Shown: positions 43,597-54,833, counted from the stretch's first letter. The stretch: 64,000 nt of DNA from Skeletonema tropicum (GCA_037178625.1 CM074139.1:558001-622000), one strand, 5' to 3'. Numbers and translations: made by a program. Notes: generated by a model from the sequence alone, not told the origin.

Positions 43597-43892
43597 AAGA
43601 CGGTTAGAGTAACTTTTACACCTGGCGCATGACAGACCAAGTTTTTGTGAAATAGAGGGTATCCGGTACTCAGAAAGAACTAAGTAAATAAATTAGAAGA
43701 CCTTGTGTGTGATCGATGTTCTTGATATCGTTGAAAACCTCATAAAAAATGCTTTCAGGTGATGTATATGAAATGAATAATGATTTTTGCATACGGCTGA
43801 TGTAACGCTAGCGGTTTACTAACTAATTTGTGAGAGTCCAAAAAGAAAAATATGAGACGGACAGGCGGTGTAAAAGTTACTCTAACCGTCTT
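43597..43892. mobile_element. MITE with 26-bp TIR and ATGA target duplication
   Basis: A 296-bp element whose ends are AAGACGGTTAGAGTAACTTT followed by TACACC and the exact complement. ATGA flanks it at 43593-43596 and 43893-43896. It sits about 110 bp upstream of the ATG of the SnoaL-like gene, within the divergent promoter region of two secreted-protein genes. No coding capacity. Confidence 0.8.
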
Positions 43893-44004
43893 ATGATGTC
43901 ATCCTTGCTTGCTTCATCTCGTAAAAATCTCGTTGTTGCTGCTGCTTCCTGTGAGTTCCTGTGCTATCGTAGTCAACGTTGGTGTTGGATCGTTAATAGA
44001 AATC

Positions 44005-44679
44005 ATGCTATCCAAATCTACAACACTCACTGTAGTCATCGGCTTGGCGGCATTCCTCCCAACCATCTCAGCCTTGACCACAAAACAATCCATCTTTGGT
44101 TCAATCCACCAACCACAACTCCAAACACGACCAATAGCACCATCTGACAACATTACTGGATTACCACTACTGGTGAAGAAGATCGGATTGAAGTTTGGCC
44201 GTGGGAAACAATTACGAGAGGAGGTGGTTCATAAATACTTTCATGGGGTTGATACACAAAATATTCCTCAAATAGTTGAGTGCTTTTATCCCGATGGGGC
44301 AATTATTCGAGATGTATGCAGTCTAGCCAATCGAGATGTACCCTATGATCAAGTAGGGAAGATGGTGTCTGCTGAATTCTTGGGAGAACGTTGTCGTGAA
44401 TTCTTGGCAGCTCATCCAGATTGCAGGGTAAAATTCCATCATGGTCCAACATGTGGACGGGGATTGAATAATAATTGGGTATATGCACATTGGTATGAAG
44501 AAGGGACATTTAGTGGTAGTTCACAGGGGATTGAACCGGATAGATCGCCGTTGACTGTGCAGGGGCAAACGAGATTTTTGGTTGGAAATGACTTGAAGAT
44601 TAAGGAGATTGTAATCACCCGAACGTTCAGCCGGTGGGAGGAGGCATTGTTGGAGAAGAATGAGAGCAGCAAGCAATAA
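44005..44679 (+). CDS. Secreted SnoaL/NTF2-like protein
   Basis: 224 residues from the ATG at 44005; codons further upstream are open but only with non-ATG starts. A signal peptide (LTVVIGLAAFLPTISA) precedes an NTF2-fold-like domain: VVHKYFHGVDTQNIPQIVEC, FYPDGAIIRDV, EFLGERCREFLAAHPDCRVK, WVYAHWYEEGTF and KIKEIVITRTFSRWEE. SnoaL-like folds serve as enzymes or ligand-binding scaffolds; no substrate can be named. The TISA-LTT junction could also allow plastid sorting, but the Phe normally found there is absent. Confidence 0.65.
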   Translation: MLSKSTTLTVVIGLAAFLPTISALTTKQSIFGSIHQPQLQTRPIAPSDNITGLPLLVKKIGLKFGRGKQLREEVVHKYFHGVDTQNIPQIVECFYPDGAIIRDVCSLANRDVPYDQVGKMVSAEFLGERCREFLAAHPDCRVKFHHGPTCGRGLNNNWVYAHWYEEGTFSGSSQGIEPDRSPLTVQGQTRFLVGNDLKIKEIVITRTFSRWEEALLEKNESSKQ

Positions 44680-47600
44680 TAGTAGAGCTGTTGATTGGTT
44701 GGTTCATAATTAAGCCTTCCTTCTTTCTGATAGAGCACAAATGAATATTTTTTGTTGTTGTAACTGCTGCGGTTATCTGGTTTGTCTCCTCCAACATCTC
44801 CCCCTTTCATTTCAGATTCATTCGTTACTTTCAATATCAATCTCATTATTGTATCGATCTTTCCCTCCGCAGCAATTTCTTCAATGCATAATAATTATTC
44901 CTCTTTGTCTCCAGCAGCAGCTGCAGCATCGGCAGCATGTTTCTCCGCCCAATATCTTTGCATAGGTTCTTCAAATATATATTTTCCAGATAATACTCCC
45001 AGCACGACTCCAACGACTATGTTACCACCTGTGACACCCGTCCGTCGAAATTGTCCTCCTCTATTGTTTGGTTATTGGGTGTTTTGTCGATTTGAGAGAG
45101 ATGTGTTGAGATGATGATGATGATGTGGCATGGCAGAAGATATCTAATTCAAGACACATCACATCATGAAACTTACTTGAGGCCGAGCATTCTTTGAAAC
45201 GTTTCAAACCGTGATATCATGATATTTAATATTGAGACAAAGATAGATAAAATGGAGTAGACGAATGGCGTATTGATGGAATAAAGAGAGGATAATAACA
45301 GTCGGTAGCAATTAGCAATTACTTCTCTACTTTTACTTCTAGCAATGCTTGATCTTGATGAGTTGGCCGGCGGCTATGGCGTTGACCAGTAACTTCGCCT
45401 CTAGCATACGATTTCTACGTGAGCTACGTAGGAATTCCTATATCATACACACTTATCTATAGTGTCGATAACTTCTTCCCCAACTATTGGAAATGGCCAT
45501 TCTGTATTCATCATTGAGTTGGGCATACGGAATGGCCATTCCCAATAGTTCGGGCAATGGAATAGAGGAGCACTGCTTACTCAACTGAAGTAGTTGGAGG
45601 TTGGAGAGATGATTTGTAGGGGTACCTAAAAAAAATAATGGCGGGCTCTAACAAAAAGCCACTTTTCGCATGCTTTCTTCCTTCCGACCAAACACAAAAA
45701 ATGCCGATCTTATACGATTGGTCGACTTCGACACCAGTTTGTACTATCACCACGGCCCCGACAACACCGGCCGCCGCCAGTAACTCCCTTGGGATACATT
45801 TGAGATCAACATTGTTGCTGCTACTTTGGATCTGGACTCATATTTTGGCATAGACAGAGAGCAACACCTGCAAGACATCATTTTTTGGAGAGCAGAATCC
45901 GTCATCCGCTACACAGCAAATATCACCAAACACAATAACAATGGTTATCTACACCCCATCATCGACTGTAAATGAGTTGCGCTCGTAAAAGTGATGGAGA
46001 ATATGCATGTAAAACTTGAATAGGCATTATACTACACTTCACAGGCATCACTTGTAGTGATTTATGCGGGAAGAAGGATGCGATGCCATTGATGTAATCA
46101 TGTTGCAATGTGTTGAAAAGGATGATTTGGAAACAAATAAGGATTCAGGACGGATTCATTGCACTCGGTATTGTTGTCGTGTCTGATTTATTAGATGAAT
46201 AGCAGCGCAATGCAATAAATATATTTCATCGCAACTAGTGGGAAATATGAGAAGTTCAAACTTGAAGAATGTATCATCTGCCGAACCTCGATGGTTTCCT
46301 GCGGATACTCTTCTCGCTGACATGAAGACACAAGATGAAACTGTCGATGCAATGATAAACAATCAAGATGGATTGGAATGTAGTATCTCTTATACAAAAT
46401 GGTCGAAACAGATGATGGCAGAAAGTGTGATGAAGGACATGATGATGTTGTGATGCAAGCTGTCAAATGCAATGAGTAGTATAAATCCAGACTATACACG
46501 CAGCAAATATTCAAATACTGGGCGATAGAAGGCATCGTATATATATTATATATATGCAACAAGCGAAAGATTTGAACGGTGAAAAGTAGAGCAAATGAAT
46601 GAATTAGATGTAAACCTTTCAAACCTTGCTTCTATATCAGCACAACAACTCAATGTACCTAACAAATACCTCCACAAATACCTCCAATCATCAATAGATA
46701 AAGTTGCATGGTCTATTTATACAAATAACCTTCGCTAGTTTAATTATTGATGCTTACTGTTCACAGTCATTTATCCAGGCGTTCTAGACAATTCATACAT
46801 TGTTGCAACAAGAATGAGCGACGACTGTAGCTTAGTATGGCTTGAACTCTATTTCATTTGACTCTATTCCAGTCCATTAGCTTTCGCTCACAATTGGGAA
46901 ACATATATATTTACCACTACGACAATAAGATCTTGTTTGCTTACGAATGCAGTTCCATTTTTGTACATTCTACACAACATGTCCTGTAAATAGTTGAATA
47001 GTATATCCATATGCAGCACACTATTCAGCCTCCACCCTCGCCATAATGATCAAAATATCATAGATACTCCATTCTTATTTTTTGTTGATGGCGTGCCTGA
47101 TGAGATGTTACTTCTTGTTACGTGCAGATGCATTGTCTACGAGATGTGTCCTCTTCCATGTGCCAGCAAATAATGTACGAGCGGTGCATGTTACGCACTG
47201 TAGTGACATTTAGCGGCGCATCCCTTTGTACATACATCAATATTCTTCATCCCGCGGCGTTTTCACAGCGATGATGGGCAACGGCGTTGGCCATCGTATG
47301 TATTCTGATTGTTGTGGAATGATGCTTCAGTGTCGGCATCTTGTGTTATGCTCTTCTTTATGCTTTCAGGCGCGCATCCAGACGGGAATCCAACCGCACC
47401 ACTTCAGAAGTAGATTCACCATGGGAATAAGAATACATTTGCACGTTGATTGCAGTGGATAGTCCTGCTGCGGCTGCTAAAGCGAGTGCCCGAGAATCTA
47501 GGGGAAGTTTGGAGATGAGATGTCAAAACGTCTTGTACATAGGAATTAGTATATTTTCTGTAGAGTTCTCATCTTCCGTCAAACATAAATCCACCACTAG

Positions 47601-48541
47601 AGGCTGCTAGTCCGTCTATGTCGCCTAGCCAATAGAACGTTATGATCTTCGAGCCGATAGCTTGCGTATGCACTACCAATACACGTTGGAAAGATATGAT
47701 GCCTTGGAACGGTGAAAATCGGTCGTTTATTTTGTTATTTATGTACTTTTCAGCGGAGGAAGATCAAATAATCACTTTTTGATGATGATGTGCCCGACCT
47801 GATTTTGTGGTGTTGATATCTCGATGAATATATATATTCAGAAAAAGATAGTGTCATTCCCATCATCCTCAAACTCTATACTATCGATATATGCACATAA
47901 AGTAGACCATTTTGACGAACGGAAGAAGACCTCGATCATGGTCATGTCATGCCCTAGCAAAGGCACATAGCACTGTACCTTAGTGACCAAATATGAGCCC
48001 AAACATTTTAGGCGATGGTATTAGACAAAATTTAATGTGCCGGCACTAGCTGTAAGTCCACTGGAACCCTCTGAACTAATGCTCTTGATTTGGGCTTTTT
48101 TGCGCCCATTTTTGGCCGGCCTACGGTTAGTGCATTTATGGCTCGTCAAGTTCATAGCGGCCGGCGGCCGGCGGGCCCGGGGCCCGGGGCGCGTTTTCGT
48201 TTTTGTTTTTTGTTTTTTGTTCTCGGGTGGGCTCAAAATAACAGCACGTTAATGGACTTATTTTAATGATAATCTGTTAGGCAAGAGAGGATAACATCTA
48301 TGCTGTGAAAAGAATCCGCTCCGACCGACATAAAGGAATCCTTCTCAAAAATTTGAGCAAGCAAGCATGTGCTTTGCTGCCGACAGTAGCCATCTATCAC
48401 CTGACTATCTCACCAAGCTAGAACTCTGATTGAACGCCTCCTCAATTCATCATCGTTGAATACGAACGTTCGAGCTGCTGCTGACTTTCATCGTCGCGTC
48501 AACGTCCATCGGTGGCTTCCCATCTCTCGAAAGAACTTGAA
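44680..48541. other. Large gene-poor region
   Basis: About 3.9 kb without a well supported gene. The frame at about 46250-46453 (plus, MRSSNLKNVSSAEPRWF...) is a weak candidate for a small protein or last exon, but without motif or paralogue. A strong hairpin lies at 45482-45550. A very GC-rich stretch of GGCCGG/CCCGGG units at 48150-48190 is followed by a GTTTTT run. Confidence 0.45.
45482..45550. repeat. Long hairpin, 26-nt arms
   Basis: The left arm 45482-45507 (AACTATTGGAAATGGCCATT and the following TCTGTAT part) pairs with 45525-45550 with two mismatches and a 17-nt loop. It could be a foldback element remnant, a cruciform or a small-RNA precursor. Confidence 0.6.
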
Positions 48542-48568
48542 ATGAAAGTTGAAATCACAAAACATTAA
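48542..48568 (+). promoter_or_regulatory. Upstream ORF before the 7TM gene
   Basis: ATG followed by seven codons and TAA (MKVEITKH) ends one base before the ATG at 48570. A uORF placed this close can reduce or couple translation of the main frame. It has not been tested here. Confidence 0.4.
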
Positions 48569-48569
48569 C

Positions 48570-49850
48570 ATGACCACACCAACAAAAGTGACCCCACCCA
48601 ACATTGTACAGCAACGAGCATTTGCTTATTCGGCAAAGCCGTTCGCTTTGCTATCGTTTCTATCCTCGTCATGGATCATATATCGCCTTCTCATCCGATG
48701 CGGCTCCAAGAGACAGACCATGTATCATCGTCTTGTCCTATCAGCTGCCTTCTGTCTCAACATTCTATCATTCTGTCTCTTTTGGGGTACGTGGGCCATG
48801 CCAGTCGGAACATCTTGGGCCGTTGGAGCGTCTGGAAACAACAACACGTGCACTGCTCAGGGATTGTTATATGATTGGACATACGTTGCGTTCCCCTTCT
48901 ACTATGCCTCCTTCAGTGTACTAGCGTTGGTGTCAGTGAAGCACAATTTCAAAGAAGAGAAATATGCATGGATCGAAAAGTGGATACATCTTGGGGCATA
49001 CATTCCTCCTTCAATATTTGTCATTTATGCTGCTGTGGCCGACTGGATCAAGCCAGGCGTGGCGATTTGTTCTTTTCGGTATTACTATATCACTGAAGAC
49101 GACGAAGTTGTTCCGCGTAAGCTATGGCATGTAAGTCCTATTGCAATCAATTCATCCTTTTTTACTCTGTCCTCCATTCTCAACTCTCTTGTTTCTCATG
49201 TGTTGGATCAGAGCATCATTGTGGGGATCCAGTTTGTAGAATTATTGGTAGCGACAATTACAATATGTTACCTTTGGTTCAACTTTACCAAGATCCAATC
49301 ATCAATTGATGCAGCCATTGGAATGACACGAATAAGAGAAGAAGCTAGAAAGCAGAGGACAAGAGATGTGGCTATTCAATCAGGCATTTATCTGTCTTCG
49401 TTTTGGTTCATGTACATTGCAAACATTGTTGCCATGATGATGTATTATTTGACGGATCGCATGCCGTACAACGCTCAGATTGTCGCAAATGTCATTACTG
49501 GGACTCAGGGGATTGTTCTGCTGGTTGTTTACTACGGTGTAGTAAAGCAAAGTGACTCCGTTAAATTACCGACTAGGGTTCATCCACGTGATGACAGAAA
49601 TGAGACTGTGTCCAAAATTAGAGCCAATGCTGCCAATCAGTCCGAAAGACCGAGATTGAGCTTGACACCGATTTCGTTCCGAATCTTTGATGGAATACCA
49701 GCAGAAGACAGTCCTTGGGCCGCATTCCTGGAAGATGATATTGAGTCATTTGACGGCGATGAGATAAGTAGTCGATCTTCGGAAACGGTAGGAACCAGTA
49801 ACAAAGCAGCAGAGAGTGACCTGACGGCAAGTCTGTTGAGCTGCAATTGA
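48570..49850 (+). CDS. Seven-transmembrane receptor-like protein (cAMP-receptor/GPCR type)
   Basis: The start is the ATG at 48570 (MTTPTKVTPP). An 81-nt in-frame intron with GTAAGT donor and CAG acceptor at 49131-49211 gives 399 residues; retaining it would add 27 residues between TM4 and TM5. Seven hydrophobic helices are visible: FALLSFLSSSWIIYRLL, LVLSAAFCLNILSFCLFWGT, VAFPFYYASFSVLALVSV, LGAYIPPSIFVIYAAVA, IIVGIQFVELLVATITICYL, GIYLSSFWFMYIANIVAMMM and VANVITGTQGIVLLVVYYGV. The Cys in NNTCTAQG and in AICSFRYY could form the usual extracellular disulfide. The Ser/Asp-rich tail may be phosphorylated. It resembles Dictyostelium cAR-like receptors in layout; the ligand is unknown. Confidence 0.7.
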   Translation: MTTPTKVTPPNIVQQRAFAYSAKPFALLSFLSSSWIIYRLLIRCGSKRQTMYHRLVLSAAFCLNILSFCLFWGTWAMPVGTSWAVGASGNNNTCTAQGLLYDWTYVAFPFYYASFSVLALVSVKHNFKEEKYAWIEKWIHLGAYIPPSIFVIYAAVADWIKPGVAICSFRYYYITEDDEVVPRKLWHVSPIAINSSFFTLSSILNSLVSHVLDQSIIVGIQFVELLVATITICYLWFNFTKIQSSIDAAIGMTRIREEARKQRTRDVAIQSGIYLSSFWFMYIANIVAMMMYYLTDRMPYNAQIVANVITGTQGIVLLVVYYGVVKQSDSVKLPTRVHPRDDRNETVSKIRANAANQSERPRLSLTPISFRIFDGIPAEDSPWAAFLEDDIESFDGDEISSRSSETVGTSNKAAESDLTASLLSCN

Positions 49851-49870
49851 GTGACATGAAATAAAATAAA

Positions 49871-50867
49871 TTAAGCATTATGATCAATAGCTGCTGGATG
49901 ATCGATGCCACAAGGTCTCGGACCAATGACTGGAAGTAAATGTTTCTTGATGAAGGTTCTACATTCATCTTCTCCTATCAAGTGCGCAAACTTCACTCTC
50001 CTTGGACCTAATATCGATGGATTCGCCTTCAAGACCGTCAAGAAATTGGTTGTATCTGTACCATGTCCCTTGTGTGGGGGCCTAGGATGTATTCTAGAGA
50101 AGGTCGAGTCTCTCACATTGACTATTTCGTGATATCCAAGATTCCATCTTCCCTCGCTTGATTTCTCCTGAACCAAGCTACCAGAAGCTCCAGTCACATC
50201 ATCAAGAAAAGCTATAAACTCATTCACTAGTCTCGGCTTTTCATCGTACTCTATATCATTCTGAATAATGATTGCTGTATCATATGTCCACGCTAGTGTC
50301 CTGGGAGGTATCAAATCGATGTACTGTGCAGTCTCTTTATAAGTTCGATAGTAGTAGTCAGGACGTGAGTCAGCTCGAATATTCTCTCCATGTGGGTCAT
50401 TTTGCCTACTCGATTGAAACTCTTGCATGCTTTGAAAACATGTATCATTGACATGAGATCGAAAGATACGTATCAAGCCTTCATGAGGAATTCGTCTGTC
50501 TTTACCTCCATCATCTGGTACTACCGAGCCTTTGGGGATGTAGATTAGCCTGTGATACAACCAGCCGTTATGCTCATCTTGCTTGAGCTGTAATCGAAGA
50601 AAATCCCACCGTAGCTGTGCTTTTACGATGCCGAATGCATTGTTCCATAGCTGTGAAATAATGCAAGTGGGATTAGGTTTGATGCTGAGAATGTGAGCAA
50701 ATAATAATCATGACAAGTAAGCACGCGATTCATACCTTCGAAACGAAGCATTCATTAGAGTAAAATTCCGTCAAGGTTGACGGATTTCGCCTTGGACATA
50801 AGAACGAAGCTATCTGAAATGCAATGTCTTCATTGCCAATTATGCGATCAATCAGTGATGTTGTCAT
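49871..50867 (-). CDS. Unrecognised two-exon protein
   Basis: My model: exon 1 50867-50736 (44 codons, ATG MTTSLIDRIIGNEDIAFQ), intron 50651-50735 (85 nt, GT-AG), exon 2 50650-49871; total 303 residues. The N-terminus (NEDIAFQIASFLCPRR, then KLWNNAFGIVKAQLRW) has a faint F-box-like or helical character. The rest contains PPRTLAWTYDTAIIIQND, FLDDVTGASGSL and GYHEIVNVRDSTFSRIHP. The 3' end lies 20 bp from the 3' end of the convergent 7TM gene. I cannot assign a function. Confidence 0.6.
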
Positions 50868-51016
50868 GGCCAAATATGATTCAATGAGGTCATAGAAAAG
50901 TCAAGCTAGCTCTCGATGCGAAAAATGTGCATTTAAATAAATTCTTTATTTTATGCCGCCACCGACCGCCACGCACCGTTTCATTCTCTATCCACCAATC
51001 CATATTATCTCCTCCC

Positions 51017-52081
51017 TCAACTACTCACACCAAAAGGGAACGGCAACGGATGCAGCCACTTATTGCACACCCACTTCTCTCCCGACAGAACTGGCAATCC
51101 AGCATGGCGTAACTGAAGATCCACATTCAAAAACATATTCTCATTATAACCCTCTGATCCAGGTCTTTCTATCGTATTCCACCAAAATAATGCTGATCCC
51201 TTCCGCGGCGATACTGCCCTGTCGAATTCATGGAAGAACGTTTCTCCTCCAGTAAACTTGCTAGTCGAACTTTCGGATGCAGTATCTTCTGAATCATTGA
51301 GATACATCAAACACGTGGCCAATCTACCGCCACAATCCATTTCATTAAAAGAATCTAAATGATCAGTATGTATTTGAAACTCTTGACCGGGTTGATATCG
51401 CACCACTTGCAGATTCTCAAAGTTGTCAGTAGGCAATCCACTCAGGTTGCTCACCCGTTCCGAGAATACATCAAGTGGTTTTGGACAGTGTTCGGGATGA
51501 AGCCATGCCGTAGATGAAGTGCGGTGTTGAGATTCATCTTGCTCTGCTAAAATTGTACTTCTTTTCAATTGATTCTTCGCACTCTCACCAGCACCACTTA
51601 TTTCCTCCGGACCAATCACAGCATTTATAATGTCATTGCAGTGCTCCGGTGATAGAAATCCATGCACAATCACAAGTGGGGGTTCTTCTGAAATAACCTC
51701 AATTCGTTGTAACTGTTGGTCGATCGTTGGAGCAACATAGTCATTTAGAGCATTGGATGCTGCATCATGATGCGAAGCATCGTTGAAGACAGCTTCGGAT
51801 ATGAAATCGATGATCTCACTTTCACTTCTTGGTGCTCCCCAAAAGTTGTTCGTGCAAGTGTCGTCGGCCACGCTGTTTGATAATGTGTCCAAGTAGCCCT
51901 GAACCTGAGCAGACGACCAAAGACTCGAGGAAGAATGCACATGCTGCTTTGTTGGAAGGATAGGCCGCGGCCGTATTGTGAATGCAGTTGTGACACGGAC
52001 AAAAGAAATTGTGAAGCCAGCAGCGGCAAGTAATAAGCTTGTTTTCATCGTAGAGGAGAGGAGCATGGTATTATTAGGCAT
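51017..52081 (-). CDS. Prolyl-4-hydroxylase-like 2-oxoglutarate/Fe(II) oxygenase, possibly plastid-targeted
   Basis: 354 residues from the ATG at 52081; a second good start is residue 12 (MKTSLLLAAAGFTISF). The N-terminal signal ends VRVTTAFTIRP, an Ala-Phe junction as in diatom plastid presequences. The oxygenase domain starts near residue 135 (PPLVIVHGFLSPEHCNDIIN). QIHTDHLDSF gives the HxD pair of the iron site; LRHAGLPVLSGEKWV gives the distal His and the Lys that binds 2-oxoglutarate. RLATCLMYLND and GGETFFHEF are typical of the P4H family. Expected reaction: hydroxylation of peptidyl proline or a related substrate. Plastid location is inferred from the AF junction only; the secretory pathway is the alternative. 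Confidence 0.8.
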   Translation of the reverse strand: MPNNTMLLSSTMKTSLLLAAAGFTISFVRVTTAFTIRPRPILPTKQHVHSSSSLWSSAQVQGYLDTLSNSVADDTCTNNFWGAPRSESEIIDFISEAVFNDASHHDAASNALNDYVAPTIDQQLQRIEVISEEPPLVIVHGFLSPEHCNDIINAVIGPEEISGAGESAKNQLKRSTILAEQDESQHRTSSTAWLHPEHCPKPLDVFSERVSNLSGLPTDNFENLQVVRYQPGQEFQIHTDHLDSFNEMDCGGRLATCLMYLNDSEDTASESSTSKFTGGETFFHEFDRAVSPRKGSALFWWNTIERPGSEGYNENMFLNVDLQLRHAGLPVLSGEKWVCNKWLHPLPFPFGVSS

Positions 52082-52543
52082 TCAGCATTATATTACAAAA
52101 GAAGAATTTATGCTCATGATTGTTCCGTCGCCTTGAAACTGAACCTTGGCTGGCTGGTTGAGTACGTGGTGCCTCTTGACAGAAAAGGGGTGGAAAATGT
52201 GGGCAAAAAGTCACAGCGGTACATGAAAAGAATTACTTCTACTCAGGACTCCCATTACAGCCCTCTGTCGTGTCACGATCGAGTGTACGATCGAGTGTGA
52301 ATCCTCACATTATTTGTCGGATCAGGTACTCAATTCTGGGCTTTTTCGTACCGTTTCGTGATTGAGGCTGATCACTATTTCTTGTAATGTTCAACTCCGC
52401 CACATGGTTGAACGACACCGTGATAAAAGTATTGCCTCCGTCCGCATGCATAGTGATGTATGTGTCTGGAAAACAGGGCTATTAAGCCTCATTCAGGACA
52501 AGAACAATTGCTAGCGAAGATCTTATTTATTTCCGTGTGGACT
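52082..52543. other. Divergent promoter region
   Basis: It lies between the oxygenase gene (minus) and the cyclin gene (plus). No gene is supported. The frame is open from 52460 toward the cyclin ATG, but the first good start is 52544. Confidence 0.4.
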
Positions 52544-53567
52544 ATGAGCACTTTGTTCGACATGCAATCGTCAAGAAGCGAAACGATAGACAGGCTAGAT
52601 TGTCTCTTGGTAAAAGAGCAATCAGTACAGTATCAGATATCACCTACTCTTTTTCGGAATCTTAACGAAAAAGATACGAAATGCAGTTCGCAGCTACGTT
52701 GGAGGCATGCGATTTGCGATTGGTAAGGAACATGTTGATGTATGAAATTACCTCACTCTTATCAGTTGCAAACACTCATGACTATATTATTTAATATCAT
52801 AACAACATCGCTTCTCTCTGTCCAGGTGTTATGATTTCGTTGATTACTTCAAGTTTGATCGAGAGGTTGTTGGAGTGGCCGTGAACTACTTTGATCGCTA
52901 TACCTCGATCAGCGCTGATTCTCTCGACGGTCATGAACCCACCTCGAGCATCTACCACACCGTGGCCATCAGTTCTCTCTTCCTCGCAATCAAGCTCCAT
53001 GCGACATCGTGTGAGGTGGATGATCTTGAAGAGCTACGCAACCGAGCCCTGAGCAAAATACTGTACGACTCGCCACAGCAAAGGATCATATTGGATATGG
53101 AAATGAAGATACTTGAAGCTCTCGAGTGGAATATGAATCCACCTACTCTTCATCAATTTGTCTTCATGTTATACGAGATTCATCCTTCACGTGAGATGTA
53201 CACTGATTTAGAAACCTACATTCACGAGACTGCAAGATATCAAGTTGAGCTTGCCATCTTCATCCCACAGATAATGGCGAATTTCAAGCCATCCGTCATT
53301 GCCTACGCGGCTCTGAAGAATGTCGAAGAGAAGATTGCTGAACTTCATATCGTACCTACGGATATGAATCAGTCGTATGAAACACTCAAATCACATACAG
53401 GTGTAATAATGGACCCTACTGCTGTTGCACGATGCAAGGCGCTGTTGAAAGCAGTCTGCCCTGAGCTACCAGATCTTGGCTTCTTTCAAGATACATTTAC
53501 TCATAGTAGTATTGTTGCGCAGATGGACAAAAATATGTTGGACTCCCCAACAACTGTGGTCACTTAG
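52544..53567 (+). CDS. Diatom-type cyclin, copy 3
   Basis: Exon 1 52544-52722 (ATG MSTLFDMQSSR, ends RWRHAICDW), GT-AG intron 52723-52825 (103 nt), exon 2 52826-53567; 306 residues. The cyclin box lies at about residues 50-150: CYDFVDYFKFDREVVGVAV, NYFDRYTS, TVAISSLFLAIKLHA, and LDMEMKILEALEWNMNPPT; a second helical part follows to about residue 265. It is paralogous to the gene at 56801 and shares the intron position and phase (splitting the Trp codon of CDW). It fits the diatom-specific cyclin group, whose members link environmental cues to CDK activity; that role is from family knowledge. Confidence 0.85.
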
Positions 53568-54833
53568 ATGCTGCCTGTCTGATTGTGTTTTCCATGGAGA
53601 AGAATAGATTAATTGTGATTTGTGTAATTTTAGGACTCATTAAGGAGTCAGTCAATATAATCAAGGATCACTAGTTTATCTTCTTCTCTAGAGAGAGGGA
53701 GGCAAACTATCATCATTCTATACCTATATTCGAGAAGCATTGAATTTGCGACCCAGGACCCACACAAAGTACAACCATATATACTATCTTCGCCTTGGTT
53801 CGTAGCATGCATCAGCACACCTTTCTCTCTCCTCGAGACAAGCTGATACTAGCATAGGTACACAGTAGTGGTATAATATGTAATGTAATTGTCTCGATGT
53901 AGGTAGGAGTACCGACAATTTCCTCGGCTGACGTAAGACGTAAGCGTAAATACCAGTACATAGAAATACTGTACTTAAGACATGAGCAGTACCAATAAGA
54001 TATCCCTAGTGAGTTTTTTGGGCCCTATTTTGTGGATGAGACAGAAATTTCTGCCTCATCTTCCTCGAAAAGAGTAAAAAGTTGTGTAATACAAGAGCTA
54101 CGTAAAACATAAAAGGGCTATGTAACTCAGCAATCTGAGGTTTAGGCTATGCCGGACACATCCCTCTCGACGTTTCTCACCGCGAGAAAACTACGCGGTA
54201 ACGGCTTCTGGCGACATGGATGAGACAGAAATTTCTGCCTCATTTTGGATGAGACAGAAATTTCTGCCTCAAAACTCACTAAGTACTTAGGGATATTGCA
54301 TGGAAATGTAAAGCGGCAAGTTCGTGAATGAAGTTCGCACTTCGAGGCAACGTGTTGGGAGACTTCTCCGAAAAGGACCAATTCGGTTCGCACTTCGAGG
54401 TAAGAAGCCCGCTCAGGTTCGCACTTCAAGGCATTTGAGTACCAAAGGGCCAAGGTCGGTTCGCACTTTCAATAAGCTGTCTTCTAAAAATGTGTGTACG
54501 TTCTTCTTCAATACCGCTATCTTACGAGAGAAGGCTCTTTCGGCGTTCCTGTCCCAAACTCCCGAAGATATGCTTTTATTCAATACCGGAAAAACTCACG
54601 TTCGGCGTTTCTTCCACGGCCCGACCAGCCTTACATTTTGGATATTTTAGCGATGTTGGCGATAGCATTTTTTCCATCAAGCCAAGGTATCTCTCTAGCT
54701 AACAACCATGACGAGTCTCTCTTCCACCTGCCTTACATGATGAATATCTCCAATTAAAATGCAACTAATTCAACAATCTACCATCTCATAGTCACAATTA
54801 CATTTATACATATACTAAGCCTGCCAATTGGCA
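53568..54833. other. Intergenic with palindromic repeats
   Basis: It contains the element at 54000-54296 and, at about 54325-54480, four spaced copies of GTTCGCACTTCGAGG-like sequence. No gene is supported; the open frames at 54324-54757 overlap these repeats and have no motif. Confidence 0.5.
54000..54296. mobile_element. Foldback/MITE-like palindromic element
   Basis: The ends ATATCCCTA...GTGAGTTTT and the complement (AAAACTCACT...TAGGGATAT) are inverted. Inside, the palindrome ATGAGACAGAAATTTCTGCC followed by TCAT occurs three times (about 54037, 54217 and 54246). No clear target duplication, so the exact ends are uncertain. Confidence 0.55.

Noticed and set aside
45638..45853. 71-codon plus-strand ORF
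   Set aside because: No motif or signal peptide, and it is short for a region this AT-rich; chance occurrence cannot be excluded.
54324..54757. Overlapping plus-strand frames of 70-108 codons
   Set aside because: They consist of GTTCGCACTTCGAGG repeats and flanking sequence; no start context, motif or paralogue.
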